Assembly (NCBI GenBank): GCA_049587755.1
Contig: JBAVEN010000079.1
Span: 62,001-126,000 of the forward strand
DNA from: Bog-375 sp049587755
Lineage (GTDB): Bacteria > Acidobacteriota > Terriglobia > Bryobacterales > Bryobacteraceae
Length of the DNA stretch: 64,000 nucleotides
Direction of reading: 5' to 3'
In this document: positions 1-8,638 of the stretch, in pieces
How positions within the stretch are numbered: the stretch's first letter is position 1
How the letters are laid out: every line of letters starts with the position of its first letter
Notes under the pieces: generated by a model
Databases searched by the model: none
What the model saw: only the letters and a program-made list of their open reading frames with translations
What the model was told of the DNA's origin: nothing
Translations under genes and position numbers: made by a program

Positions 1-1541
1 GCCGGTGCGGCGGCTGGCGCGGCGGCAGCATTGGGCCCGGGGCCGGAAGCCGCTGCGTCGGCGGTAGCTTCCTTCTCCGCCTGGTCGGCTTCTTGCGATT
101 GCTGATTGATCTCGGCGGAGACTTCGCTATCCGGCGGAGGCGGGGGCGCGAGGGCGGCCATGGGGCTCTCAGCCGGAGGAGCAGCGGCGGCGGCCGGAGC
201 TGCCGGCAATCCGCTTTGCCCCTGCTTCTTCTGCAGTTCCTGCATGCCTGCATCGATGGTTTCGCGCATGTGGTTCTGCATGTCCTGCAGATCCTGAAGC
301 GCCACGGAAACGACATCGCCCCGCGGGCATTCCTTACCGCCCTTGCTGGCTAATACGGCCAGGTTCGCGGCTTGCGCATCCGGCGCGACCGCGCCGCGCA
401 GTTGGATGGCGTCGCCTTCGCTGAGGGAGCACTCGTTGCCAGCGGCGTCGGTCACGTCGAGATCGGTGCCGGCTACGAAGACGTGCGGTCTGCCATCAGT
501 GAGCAGGCGCTGAATGCTGCTGGAAGCGGAGTCCGGCTCGGCATTGGGGTTGGCGGCAGCAGCCTCGGTGTTTTCGAGAGCAACTTGTTGCTTTACCTCG
601 TCGGCGATGAGCTGTTTCACTTCAGGCGTAAGCGGCGCGGGATCGACCATGGCCGCAGCCTGAGCCTGATACGCTGCCTGCAGCGAATTCGCGATGAGAT
701 AGTCCGTCAGCCAGAGCGACGGGCCCGCGTAAACCGGATAAGGAGTGAAGTAAGCGCCATAATATCCGTACCAGGGGTTACCGCCCCAGCCCCAGCCATA
801 CGCAATCGGGTTCACCCATGGATTGTAGACCCATCCGTAGAAAGCCGGCCGGTAATAGAAACTCGGGTAATACGGATTTACGTAGACGCCGTGATAATAG
901 TAGCGTCCATAATAGGCGTGATAGTAGTGGCCGTCGCGATAGTAGGAGCGCCGGGCATATTCGTGGCCATGATACATATAGGGCCGCTGCACATAGCCGC
1001 GGCCACCACGTCCGACATAGACGCGGGAATGATCGCGACGTTCGACCATTACGTGCCGGTTTCCGTTGAGCCCGTGGTGAACGTCCATGCCGCGCCGATT
1101 GTCGTGGAATCCAGCGACTCTTCCATCCGCCCGCCTGGTAACGGCGCCGTTTCTGGTCTGCATGACGTGCTGACCTCTCGGGGCCGGACCGCCATGTCCG
1201 CCGCCGGGTCCGCCGTGGCCTGCCATGTTCGTATGACCGGCGGCCGGATGGGTTCCGAAGTGCTGCCCGCCCGTAGAGCCGGCGCCGTGGGAGCCGCCGG
1301 TGGTAGCGCCATGCGATGTGGTTGTAGCGCCATGCGACGTCGTGGTGGGGCCGTGCGAGGCAGCCGCACCGGCGCCGTGGGATGCGCCTGCCGGTTTAGC
1401 CGCGGCAGCAGGCTTGGCCGGAGCCTTGGCCGCTGGCTTGGGTTTATCGGCGCAAAGCGCCGGATAGGCGAAAAACAGCAGCGCCAAAGACGCGGTCAGG
1501 CATCTGGCAGAAAACAGGGTGCTAACTCCATGCATGTTCAT
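1..1541 (-). CDS. Secreted Tyr/His/Gly-rich low-complexity protein, 3' end outside window
   Basis: The reading frame stays open from an ATG at 1541 to the window edge, so at least 513 residues are seen and the C-terminus is missing. A GAGGAG ribosome site lies just upstream. An N-terminal signal peptide ending near ALCA is followed by an Ala/Lys/Pro stretch and a run of SHGA/TTTSHG-type repeats (about residues 55-90). A tyrosine-rich block (about 170-250, many YYR, YYH, YYG and NPWY motifs) comes next. After it come a more ordered segment with LTPEVKQLIADEVKQQV and a cysteine-containing domain, then a Gln/Ala/Pro-rich tail. I do not recognise a function; it resembles cell-surface or matrix proteins. 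Codon bias and the signal peptide argue that it is real. The opposite-strand frame at 372-1544 is its shadow. Confidence 0.72.
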   Translation of the reverse strand, partial: MNMHGVSTLFSARCLTASLALLFFAYPALCADKPKPAAKAPAKPAAAAKPAGASHGAGAAASHGPTTTSHGATTTSHGATTGGSHGAGSTGGQHFGTHPAAGHTNMAGHGGPGGGHGGPAPRGQHVMQTRNGAVTRRADGRVAGFHDNRRGMDVHHGLNGNRHVMVERRDHSRVYVGRGGRGYVQRPYMYHGHEYARRSYYRDGHYYHAYYGRYYYHGVYVNPYYPSFYYRPAFYGWVYNPWVNPIAYGWGWGGNPWYGYYGAYFTPYPVYAGPSLWLTDYLIANSLQAAYQAQAAAMVDPAPLTPEVKQLIADEVKQQVALENTEAAAANPNAEPDSASSSIQRLLTDGRPHVFVAGTDLDVTDAAGNECSLSEGDAIQLRGAVAPDAQAANLAVLASKGGKECPRGDVVSVALQDLQDMQNHMRETIDAGMQELQKKQGQSGLPAAPAAAAAPPAESPMAALAPPPPPDSEVSAEINQQSQEADQAEKEATADAAASGPGPNAAAAPAAAP

Positions 1542-1585
1542 TGAAGATCTCCTCAGTCGGCTCTCACGAGCTAGTCCCGAGCGGG

Positions 1586-2497
1586 CTACTGTACGTCCGT
1601 CACTTTTCCGTTGACGAAGGTAATTTTCAAATCCTTGTAATAGTAGATATCTTTGGTCCCGACCTTAGCCTTTTTCACGGGCTGGCCCAAAGCCGCCACC
1701 ACTTGATCGATGGTTTGTCCTTCCGAGACGGAGACCGTGTCGGGCGGTGGGGGAGGCGGAGCTTCGATCGGCGGCGGCGGAGCCTCGGCGGGAGCTGGGG
1801 CGGCAGGGGCTGCTGCGGGCTGACTTGGCGCTTCCTGCTGGCCGCCTTGAGGCGCTGCCTGTCCCTTGTCGCCGCCCTTGTCATCGGCGTTCTTGTCATC
1901 GGAAGGGGCAACCGTGATGATCTCGGCAACGGCCTTTAGAGCTTCATCTGGCGACGGCGTAATCGCTCCGAACGGAATAAACAGTGAAGTCGCATAGCGC
2001 GTATCGTTGATGGCATCGGTGAAGAAGCCGAGAAGTATCCCCTGCTCCTTTCCGGAGACCTTAACTTCGATCTTCGTCACCCAAAACTTCTCGCCTGCTA
2101 CGAAAGTTCTGCTCGCCGGGGCATCCGGGACGCTGCCCGCGCCGGGAATCATGCTGGTAAACCGGGAGAACTTTTTCACCTTTTCGTTGGTCCTGCAGGG
2201 TCCGCTTTGCGTGATCTTGCCGTCCTTGTAAGTATTCCGGCATGGGTTGGTGCTGGTGGCCGCCAGCATCAGCACGTTATCTTTCTGGAGGACCACCACC
2301 GAACCAGCCGTGACGATATCCGACTTGTCGGCGGTCGTCTTGGTAAGCTGATACTCGCCCTCCAACTTCTTTTGAATGGCGGCCGCCCCTTGGTCCTGGG
2401 CGGACGCCGCCCCCGCGCACATCAGCACGAGTACCGCCGGGTACACCGCCCGATGGGTCCAAGCGGAAAGCACGGTTCGCGAATCAATGCCTGGCAT
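1586..2497 (-). CDS. Secreted Pro/Ala-rich protein with small C-terminal BamE/SmpA-like domain
   Basis: The frame reaches back to 2521, but the ATG at 2497 has a GGGAGGG ribosome site in front and gives a good signal peptide (hydrophobic VYPAVLVLMCAGAASA, then AQDQ). The N-terminal half (to about residue 200) looks like a folded periplasmic domain with two cysteines. A low-complexity linker of Gln, Ala and Pro follows, including PPPPIEAPPPPPP. The last 50 residues have the pattern SEGQTIDQVVAALGQP...YYYKDLKITFVNGKV, which matches small outer-membrane-assembly-like (SmpA/OmlA-type) folds. It lies 44 bases upstream of the Tyr-rich gene on the same strand, so the two may be one transcript. Function is unknown. 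Confidence 0.75.
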   Translation of the reverse strand: MPGIDSRTVLSAWTHRAVYPAVLVLMCAGAASAQDQGAAAIQKKLEGEYQLTKTTADKSDIVTAGSVVVLQKDNVLMLAATSTNPCRNTYKDGKITQSGPCRTNEKVKKFSRFTSMIPGAGSVPDAPASRTFVAGEKFWVTKIEVKVSGKEQGILLGFFTDAINDTRYATSLFIPFGAITPSPDEALKAVAEIITVAPSDDKNADDKGGDKGQAAPQGGQQEAPSQPAAAPAAPAPAEAPPPPIEAPPPPPPDTVSVSEGQTIDQVVAALGQPVKKAKVGTKDIYYYKDLKITFVNGKVTDVQ

Positions 2498-2959
2498 TCT
2501 TAAGTCCCTCCCCCACTCCACGTGGCGCCTGTCGCGTCAGGCGAGAACGCAACAGCCGCTGGCTTTACATCGATGAGCCCGATGAGCCGGGAATCGCCCC
2601 GCCGGACGACTTTGCTGTCTTCCATATCTTCTAACGCACCAAAGCTTCCAAATCTAGTGCATTCTGCGCCTTGACAGTTTCATCGGAGGTGGTTCCCAAA
2701 GGATGGATGGGCCGGAAACCTGCTGGGGCACCGGAACGCCGCTATACCTCGTCCTGTCACGCATCCCGCCGATCGGACACTTCCGATCCTGCGATAGTAT
2801 CGGAGGCTTCGACCCTTGTCAAGGCTGGCCCAAGGTTAGCGTACTAGTATCGACCCAAGGTTGATGAAGCCTGCTTAATCTTGGCGCGGCGCCGTTTGCG
2901 AACTTTTCGCATTCTGATGAAGCCTGCATGCGCCGGTGTTACATTGAGATTAAAGGCAA
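2498..2959. other. Divergent intergenic region
   Basis: This spacer of about 460 bases separates a minus-strand secreted protein from the plus-strand glycosidase and should hold both promoters. A TTGACA sequence occurs near 2671 but has no convincing partner box. The 13-mer TGATGAAGCCTGC occurs twice (near 2862 and 2918), and CCCAAGGTT occurs twice (near 2829 and 2855). I see no gene or RNA here. Confidence 0.4.
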
Positions 2960-4810
2960 TTGACCCGCCGTCAGATTCTCGCACTGCTCCCGGGCATGGC
3001 CGGCACGTCGTGCGCCACGCGGGAGGCGCGGTCTTCCGATAGCCAGCCCAGGCGGCGCGTCGCCGATGTGTTGGCGCCCCTCGCTCTGGAACACGTTCAA
3101 CTGGGCGGGTACGTGGGCAGCAAAGTCGACCTGTGCGTTCGCAACCGGATCTTCGCGCAGAACTGGGATAAGCTGGTGGCGCCATTTCGCCAGCGTGCGG
3201 AGACGGCTTGCTGGCAAACCGAATTCTGGGGCAAGTGGTTTCTTTCGGCTGCTGCCGCGTGCCAATACAAGGGCGACGCCGGGGAGCGCGCGCGGCTCCG
3301 CGATTCGGTTGGGGCGCTTCTGGCCACCCAGACCGCGGACGGATACATCGGGAACTACGCGGCCGGCAGTCACCTGAAAGCCTGGGACATCTGGGGCCGC
3401 AAATACACGCTGCTCGGTTTGCTGGCGTGGTTCGATATGGCTGGAGACCGGGCGGCCCTCGACGGCGCGCGCCGGCTGGGCGGGCACCTGATGACCGAGG
3501 TGGGGCCCGGCGGGGCCGATATCGTGCGCTGCGGGCTGTACCGGGGGATGGCGGCGAGTTCGGTGCTCGAGCCTGTCGTGCTGCTTTATCGCCGCACCGG
3601 CGACGAGAGATACCTGGGCTTCGCCGAGTGGATCGTTTCCCGGTGGTCCTGGGGGGACGGACCGCAGTTGATCGAAAAGGCATTCACTACGGTCCCGGTG
3701 GGGGAGCGATTCCCGCGCCCCAAGAAGTGGTTCTCCTGGGAGAACGGCGAGAAGGCGTACGAGATGATGTCGTGTTACGCGGGCCTGCTGGAGTTGTACC
3801 GTGTAACGGGGCGCGCGGCCTACCGAGATGCGGCGTTGCGGACTTGGGCGAGCATTCTCGGCACCGAGATCAATGTGGCCGGTTCGGGCTCGTCGGAGGA
3901 GTGCTGGTACGGGGGCAGGGCGCGTCAGACACAACCGGCGAAGAACCCGATGGAAACCTGCGTGACGGTGACCTGGATGCATCTCTGCGCTCACTTGCTA
4001 CGGCTGACCGGCGATCCGCGCTACGCGGACGCGATCGAGACCGCGGCGTATAACGCGCTGCTGGGGGCCATGTCGCCGGATGGAGCGGGCTTCGCCAAGT
4101 ACAGCGCTCTGGAGGGCGTCCGCGAATTCGGAGAGAAGCAGTGCGGCATGGAGCTGAACTGCTGCGAGGCGAACGGGCCGCGCGGCATCATGCTGCTACC
4201 GCAGGTTGCGGTGATGATGGGGGCGGAAGGGCCGGCGTTCAACCTCTATTCGGAAGGTGCGTGGGATTTGCAGCTTCCTTCGGGCGTCGCGCTGCGAGTC
4301 GAAGCCAAAACGAACTATCCGTTCTCTGGCGCCGTCGACCTGGTGCTCCATCCCGCGCGGCCGGAATCTTTCCCGGTACGCCTGCGAATACCGGCATGGA
4401 GCGTCCTGACTTCGCTTAGCGTGAATGGCTCGAAGATCGGCGATGTGCGTCCCGGCGTGTATGCCAGGGTGGAAAGGCGATGGAAACCGGGCGACCACGT
4501 GCGTCTGCAATTGGATTTGCGCGGCAGAATTCTCCGCGCGGTGGATGGATCGCGACCGTATGCCGCGGTGGTGCGCGGGCCGGTGGTTTTGGCCCGAGAC
4601 ATCAGGTTGGGGCAGGGGGCAATCGGCGATCTGGTGGCAGGCCTCGGTGCTGACGACGGTTTGGTGCCGCTGCAGGCCGTTGCGCCGCCACCGGGGATCA
4701 CCATGGCATTCAGCGCGGGCGCTGGGCAGATTCGTCTGTGCGATTACGCCTCGGCGGGCAACACGTGGGAGCCGAGTTCGCGCTACCGGGTCTGGATGCC
4801 GGTGGCTTGA
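2960..4810 (+). CDS. GH127-type (DUF1680) beta-L-arabinofuranosidase-like glycoside hydrolase
   Basis: The 616-residue protein has the usual length for DUF1680/GH127 enzymes, which release terminal beta-L-arabinofuranose. Glu332 and Cys334 lie in the motif METC. A Cys401-Cys402 pair lies in NCCEANGPRG. This reproduces the Glu-x-Cys and Cys-Cys set that binds zinc and supplies the cysteine nucleophile in the characterised family. The N-terminus has TRRQILALLPGM, an export signal with two arginines, and suggests a periplasmic enzyme. The start is a TTG with AAAGG four bases upstream, so the start is less certain than the family call. It stands alone and faces a convergent neighbour. Substrate could be another sugar, since the family is broad. 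Confidence 0.85.
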   Translation: MTRRQILALLPGMAGTSCATREARSSDSQPRRRVADVLAPLALEHVQLGGYVGSKVDLCVRNRIFAQNWDKLVAPFRQRAETACWQTEFWGKWFLSAAAACQYKGDAGERARLRDSVGALLATQTADGYIGNYAAGSHLKAWDIWGRKYTLLGLLAWFDMAGDRAALDGARRLGGHLMTEVGPGGADIVRCGLYRGMAASSVLEPVVLLYRRTGDERYLGFAEWIVSRWSWGDGPQLIEKAFTTVPVGERFPRPKKWFSWENGEKAYEMMSCYAGLLELYRVTGRAAYRDAALRTWASILGTEINVAGSGSSEECWYGGRARQTQPAKNPMETCVTVTWMHLCAHLLRLTGDPRYADAIETAAYNALLGAMSPDGAGFAKYSALEGVREFGEKQCGMELNCCEANGPRGIMLLPQVAVMMGAEGPAFNLYSEGAWDLQLPSGVALRVEAKTNYPFSGAVDLVLHPARPESFPVRLRIPAWSVLTSLSVNGSKIGDVRPGVYARVERRWKPGDHVRLQLDLRGRILRAVDGSRPYAAVVRGPVVLARDIRLGQGAIGDLVAGLGADDGLVPLQAVAPPPGITMAFSAGAGQIRLCDYASAGNTWEPSSRYRVWMPVA

Positions 4811-4998
4811 GGAGCCGTGCAGCAAGCCCCCGGCTTGCCTTGATCGGGTTCCTCCTTTAAACAAGATTCTGCGCGTACGGCGCCTGGATACACAGAGTCC
4901 CTGATCCCCGCCGACGGCGTTGGCGCGAATAGTCACGTACTTTTGGTTAACCACGCTTGGCAGGCCGGGGGCCTGGCCAGGGGCCTGTGCCACAGCTT

Positions 4999-6351
4999 TC
5001 AGTTGGCGCCCAGGCCGCGGCCGCCGGGCCGCTTCGGAGGCGGCTGGTAGGGGCTAAAAATCAGTTTTACATCGCCGGTGTGGGTCTTGTCGTTGATCTT
5101 CACGTCCGCGGTGGTCTTTCCCAGGTGTTCGAAGATGTTCTCCTGCCGAATCACACCGAGGAAATAGTCGGGATACTCCGGATTGAAGGGCTTGCCCATC
5201 TTCATCGTCCAGATGCGCAGGATTTCGGCCTCGCCTTCGAGATCGAGGCCGGACACGGTCAGCTTGCCCATGGTGAATTGCGGGCCCGCCTCGACGTGAA
5301 GCACCACGTCCACGGATTCATGACCGTCGTCGACCACTCGGTCGGCGGTGATCTTGGCGTTCAGATAGCCGGCCCTGCGAATCTCCTTGCGCATCGTGTC
5401 GAGGCCCTGGTTGACCTTGTCGAAGTTGGCCACGTCGCCGGTCTTTAGGTCGATGCCGCGGAGCAGCGTGCCCGCTTCAACAGGAACCGGCCCGTCGATC
5501 GACACCTTGCCCATGGTGTAGCTCCGCCCTTCATCGATGGTCACGAACACGTGCAAGCCCTGCACGTCCTTGGTGGGTTCGGTACGCAACTCGGTGAACC
5601 GCACTCGCATGCGGCCACGCGCCTCGTAGATCGCGCGGATGGAGCTGTTGAGGATCTCGCGGAAGCGGTCCTCAGTATACTCGGCGCCGATGCCCGCACC
5701 GGCGATGGCGTCGTTCAGCAGAGTGGTGGGCACCACGTGGTTGCCGCGAAACGTCACCAGGGCCACCACCGGAAGAGTGTGCGCCGGCCGGAAGACGACG
5801 GCGAACTCGCCCGTGGTGCTGGGCGAGACCCCGACGGCGATTTTCTGGGGCTGGCCTTTGGCCGCGACGAACTCCTGCACCCAGTTCTTGTATCGCTCGA
5901 ACGCCGGCTGGGTGGCGGGCATCTTACCGGAGGCAAACAGCGGATCCTTCTGGCGCAGCGCGGCGCGCAGTTCCTGCTCGGAAACGTGCAGGTCTTCAAA
6001 TTCCACGGGGTAAGCCTGCTGCACTTCCGCCACCTGAATCACGGCGGCATAACCTTTCGGCGCGCCAGGGGTGAACTTGTAGCCAACCGTCTCGAAGGCG
6101 CCGGTGTCGAGCAAGCGCTTGCGCGCGGCCTCGAACTCCGGCTTGCCGGCCACCTGCCCCACTTTCAGGCCCGCCACGGCCAGAATCTGCTCCGCGCTAT
6201 AGGTGTGGTTGCCTTCCACCAGGAGGGTTTCGACGGGCCAGCGGGCCGGTGGCACGGCCGAACTCGCGTGCTGCGCGGGTGGCTTGACCTGCGCGAATCC
6301 CGACGCACCAGCCAGCATCAAAACAAGGAGCAACCTTTTCATATTCTTCAT
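4999..6351 (-). CDS. Secreted POTRA-repeat protein without beta-barrel
   Basis: The open frame runs from 6531, but its first 60 codons would overlap the lpdA start. The ATG at 6351 (or 6342) gives MKNMKRLLLVLMLAGASGFA, a clear signal peptide. Repeated units fit POTRA domains, for example LLVEGNHTYSAEQILAVAGLKVGQ, VTFRGNHVVP and LTVSGLDLEGEAEIL. These are the modules of BamA/Omp85 proteins. The protein is only about 450 residues and ends in a Pro/Lys/Gly tail (PPPKRPGG), so no C-terminal 16-strand barrel is present. It may be a periplasmic partner in outer-membrane assembly, but this is inference. No strong ribosome site is visible. Confidence 0.75.
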   Translation of the reverse strand: MKNMKRLLLVLMLAGASGFAQVKPPAQHASSAVPPARWPVETLLVEGNHTYSAEQILAVAGLKVGQVAGKPEFEAARKRLLDTGAFETVGYKFTPGAPKGYAAVIQVAEVQQAYPVEFEDLHVSEQELRAALRQKDPLFASGKMPATQPAFERYKNWVQEFVAAKGQPQKIAVGVSPSTTGEFAVVFRPAHTLPVVALVTFRGNHVVPTTLLNDAIAGAGIGAEYTEDRFREILNSSIRAIYEARGRMRVRFTELRTEPTKDVQGLHVFVTIDEGRSYTMGKVSIDGPVPVEAGTLLRGIDLKTGDVANFDKVNQGLDTMRKEIRRAGYLNAKITADRVVDDGHESVDVVLHVEAGPQFTMGKLTVSGLDLEGEAEILRIWTMKMGKPFNPEYPDYFLGVIRQENIFEHLGKTTADVKINDKTHTGDVKLIFSPYQPPPKRPGGRGLGAN

Positions 6352-6462
6352 GGTAGCGTCGGCCAAGGACGGCCCTTGCGGTTGGTGTTGCTGGCCGCCG
6401 GCTAGCCCTTTCCTGGTAGACGCACCGGCAGCGCCGCCGGTGACGCGGGTAGAATAAAAAAA

Positions 6463-7857
6463 GTGACTTACGATCTGATTGTGATTGGGAGTGGTCCCGG
6501 CGGCTACTCGGCTGCGATTCGCGCCGGCCAATACGGGTTAAAGACGGCCCTGGTGGAGAAGCAGGCCAGGCTCGGCGGCACTTGCCTACTGGTGGGCTGC
6601 ATTCCGACCAAAAGCCTGCTGCAGACCGCCGACGTTTGGGAGCGCTTCGTCCATTCGGAGCAGGAAGGTATCCACTGCGAGAACCCGCGCCTGGATTATC
6701 CCAAGGTGAAGGACCGCAAGGACGGCATCGTTACCAAACACTCCAAGGGCGTGGAGATGCTGCTCAAGCGCGCCAAGGTGGAGCGCATCACAGGCTACGC
6801 CACGCTCCTGGGCGGCGGCAGGGTGGAAGTGAAGGGCGCGTCCGGCACCCAAGCCCTGGAGACGAAGAACATCATCGTGGCCACCGGCTCGGGAGCCCGC
6901 ATGCTTCCCGGCCTGGCGGCCGATCCGGAATTCATCCTCACCAACATTGAAATTCTCAATCTTACGGCCGTGCCGAAGAGCCTGATCATCATCGGCGCCG
7001 GCGCCGTGGGCGTGGAGTTCGCCAGCATCTTCCGCCGCTTCGGCACGGACGTTACCGTGGTTGAAATGCTACCGCGCATCGTCCCGGTGGAGGACGAGGA
7101 CATCTCCAAGGAACTGGACCGCAACTTCCGCAAACAGGGAATTCGAGTCGAAACCGGGGCGCGCGCGGAAAATATCGAGAAGACCGGTGCCGGCGTGCGG
7201 CTGGCGCTGACCACCAAGGACGGCAAGCGGGAGACCCTGGAGGCCGAGAAGCTGCTGGTGGCCGTCGGGCGCAAACCCAATACGGAGAACATAGGGCTGG
7301 AAAACACGCGGGTCGAGCTGGACCGCGGCTTCATCAAAGTGAACGAGTGGCAGCAGACAGGGGAGCCGGGCGTTTACGCCATCGGCGACGTGGTGGCCGG
7401 CACGCCACAACTGGCGCACGTGGCCACGCGCGAGGGCATGATTGCGGTGGCACACATGGCCGGCAAGCCCGCGGTTCCCATCAATCGCAACCGCATTCCC
7501 GGCTGCACCTACACCCAACCTGGCATCGGCAGCGTGGGCCTCACCGAAGCCCAGGCGCGCGCGCAGGGCCACGCGGTAAAGGTCGGCCGCTTTCCTTTCG
7601 CCGGCAACAGCCGCGCCACCATTCTGGGCCATCACGAAGGCTTCATCAAGGTGGTGGCGAGTGAACCGCACGGCGAAATCCTGGGCGTTCACGTGATCGG
7701 CCCCGAAGGTTTCGAAGTCATCGCCGAAGCGGTAGCCGCCATGGAAGCCGAAGCCACCGTCGATGTGATGATGCAGACCATCCACGCCCACCCCACGCTG
7801 TATGAAGCTATGGGCGAAGCCTTTAACGCCGTCTACGGCCTGTCAATCAATGCGTAA
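6463..7857 (+). CDS. lpdA: Dihydrolipoyl dehydrogenase (E3)
   Basis: This 464-residue flavoenzyme reoxidises dihydrolipoamide in 2-oxoacid dehydrogenase complexes, passing electrons through FAD and a disulfide to NAD. It shows the FAD site VIGSGPGG near residue 8 and the redox motif GGTCLLVGCIPTK with Cys41 and Cys46. It also has an NAD fold GAGAVGVEF near residue 178, a second FAD motif YAIGDV and the C-terminal HAHPTLYEA with the active-site His. Usual family sequence is GGTCLNVGCIPSK, so Leu and Thr are small departures. The start is GTG with no strong ribosome site. It overlaps lipB by 8 bases, marking an lpdA-lipB-E2 operon. Confidence 0.95.
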   Translation: MTYDLIVIGSGPGGYSAAIRAGQYGLKTALVEKQARLGGTCLLVGCIPTKSLLQTADVWERFVHSEQEGIHCENPRLDYPKVKDRKDGIVTKHSKGVEMLLKRAKVERITGYATLLGGGRVEVKGASGTQALETKNIIVATGSGARMLPGLAADPEFILTNIEILNLTAVPKSLIIIGAGAVGVEFASIFRRFGTDVTVVEMLPRIVPVEDEDISKELDRNFRKQGIRVETGARAENIEKTGAGVRLALTTKDGKRETLEAEKLLVAVGRKPNTENIGLENTRVELDRGFIKVNEWQQTGEPGVYAIGDVVAGTPQLAHVATREGMIAVAHMAGKPAVPINRNRIPGCTYTQPGIGSVGLTEAQARAQGHAVKVGRFPFAGNSRATILGHHEGFIKVVASEPHGEILGVHVIGPEGFEVIAEAVAAMEAEATVDVMMQTIHAHPTLYEAMGEAFNAVYGLSINA

Positions 7858-8638
7858 CTGTTGCCTGCGCGAGCTGGGACGAATGGACTACGCGAGCGCG
7901 CTCGAGTTGCAGCGGCGTTTGGTGGCCGAGCGGCAGCAAGGCGCGATCGACGATCAACTGCTGCTGGTCGAACACCCGCACGTGGTTACGCTGGGCCGCA
8001 ACGGGCACCGCGAAAACCTGCTCGCCAGCGATGAGATCCTGGAACGCGCCGGCGTGGCATTTCACCCTACCGATCGCGGCGGCGACATTACTTATCATGG
8101 TCCCGGGCAGTTGGTGGGCTATCCGATTCTCGATCTGCGCGAGTGGAAGCGCGACGTGGCGGCTTACGTCCGCGCGCTGGAAGAAGTGCTCATCGGAACT
8201 CTGGCCGATTTCGGCATCGCCGCCGGCCGCATCCCGAAACTCACCGGCGTGTGGGTACAGGAGCGCAAGATCGCGGCCATCGGCGTACACATTGCCCGCT
8301 GGGTGACGTCGCACGGATTCGCGCTCAACGTGTCGACCGATCTCAGCTATTTCCAATACATCGTTCCCTGCGGATTGACCAAGCCCGTGACCTCCATGGC
8401 TGCGCTCGGCGTACGGGCCACGCTGGACGATGTAGGATACGTTTTGACCGCGCATTTTGGCCGCGTCTTCGATTGCCAGATGCCGCTTGCGGCGCCCGCC
8501 CTTGCGGCGCCCGAAAGAGAGAACCGATATGACCGACGTCGTGATGCCCCAGATGGGGGAAAGCATTGTGGAAGGCACGCTGACCAAGTGGCTGAAGAAG
8601 CCCGGCGACCACGTGGAGCGCGACGAGCCGCTATTTGA
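7850..8638 (+). CDS. lipB: Octanoyltransferase (lipoate biosynthesis)
   Basis: LipB moves an octanoyl group from acyl-carrier protein to the lipoyl domains of E2 subunits. The family motifs RGGDITYHGPGQLVGYP, KIAAIGVH and HGFALNVSTDL...IVPCGL are all present, including the active-site Cys in PCGL and the Lys in RKIAAIG. The ATG at 7850 overlaps the end of lpdA. The frame continues to 8638, so the last 36 or so codons lie inside the next gene, whose ATG is at 8529. That tail (Arg-rich) is the E2 coding sequence read in another frame. A normal LipB would end near 8520, so a stop codon appears to have been lost or a frameshift is present. Confidence 0.9.
   Translation: MRNCCLRELGRMDYASALELQRRLVAERQQGAIDDQLLLVEHPHVVTLGRNGHRENLLASDEILERAGVAFHPTDRGGDITYHGPGQLVGYPILDLREWKRDVAAYVRALEEVLIGTLADFGIAAGRIPKLTGVWVQERKIAAIGVHIARWVTSHGFALNVSTDLSYFQYIVPCGLTKPVTSMAALGVRATLDDVGYVLTAHFGRVFDCQMPLAAPALAAPERENRYDRRRDAPDGGKHCGRHADQVAEEARRPRGARRAAI

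Noticed and set aside
372..1544. Long plus-strand frame of 390 codons
   Set aside because: It is the shadow of the minus-strand Tyr-rich gene, whose codon bias, signal peptide and ribosome site are convincing.
2844..3994. Two long minus-strand frames inside the glycosidase
   Set aside because: They have Arg/Pro-rich unordered translations typical of shadows in GC-rich DNA; the plus-strand frame has the full GH127 motif set.
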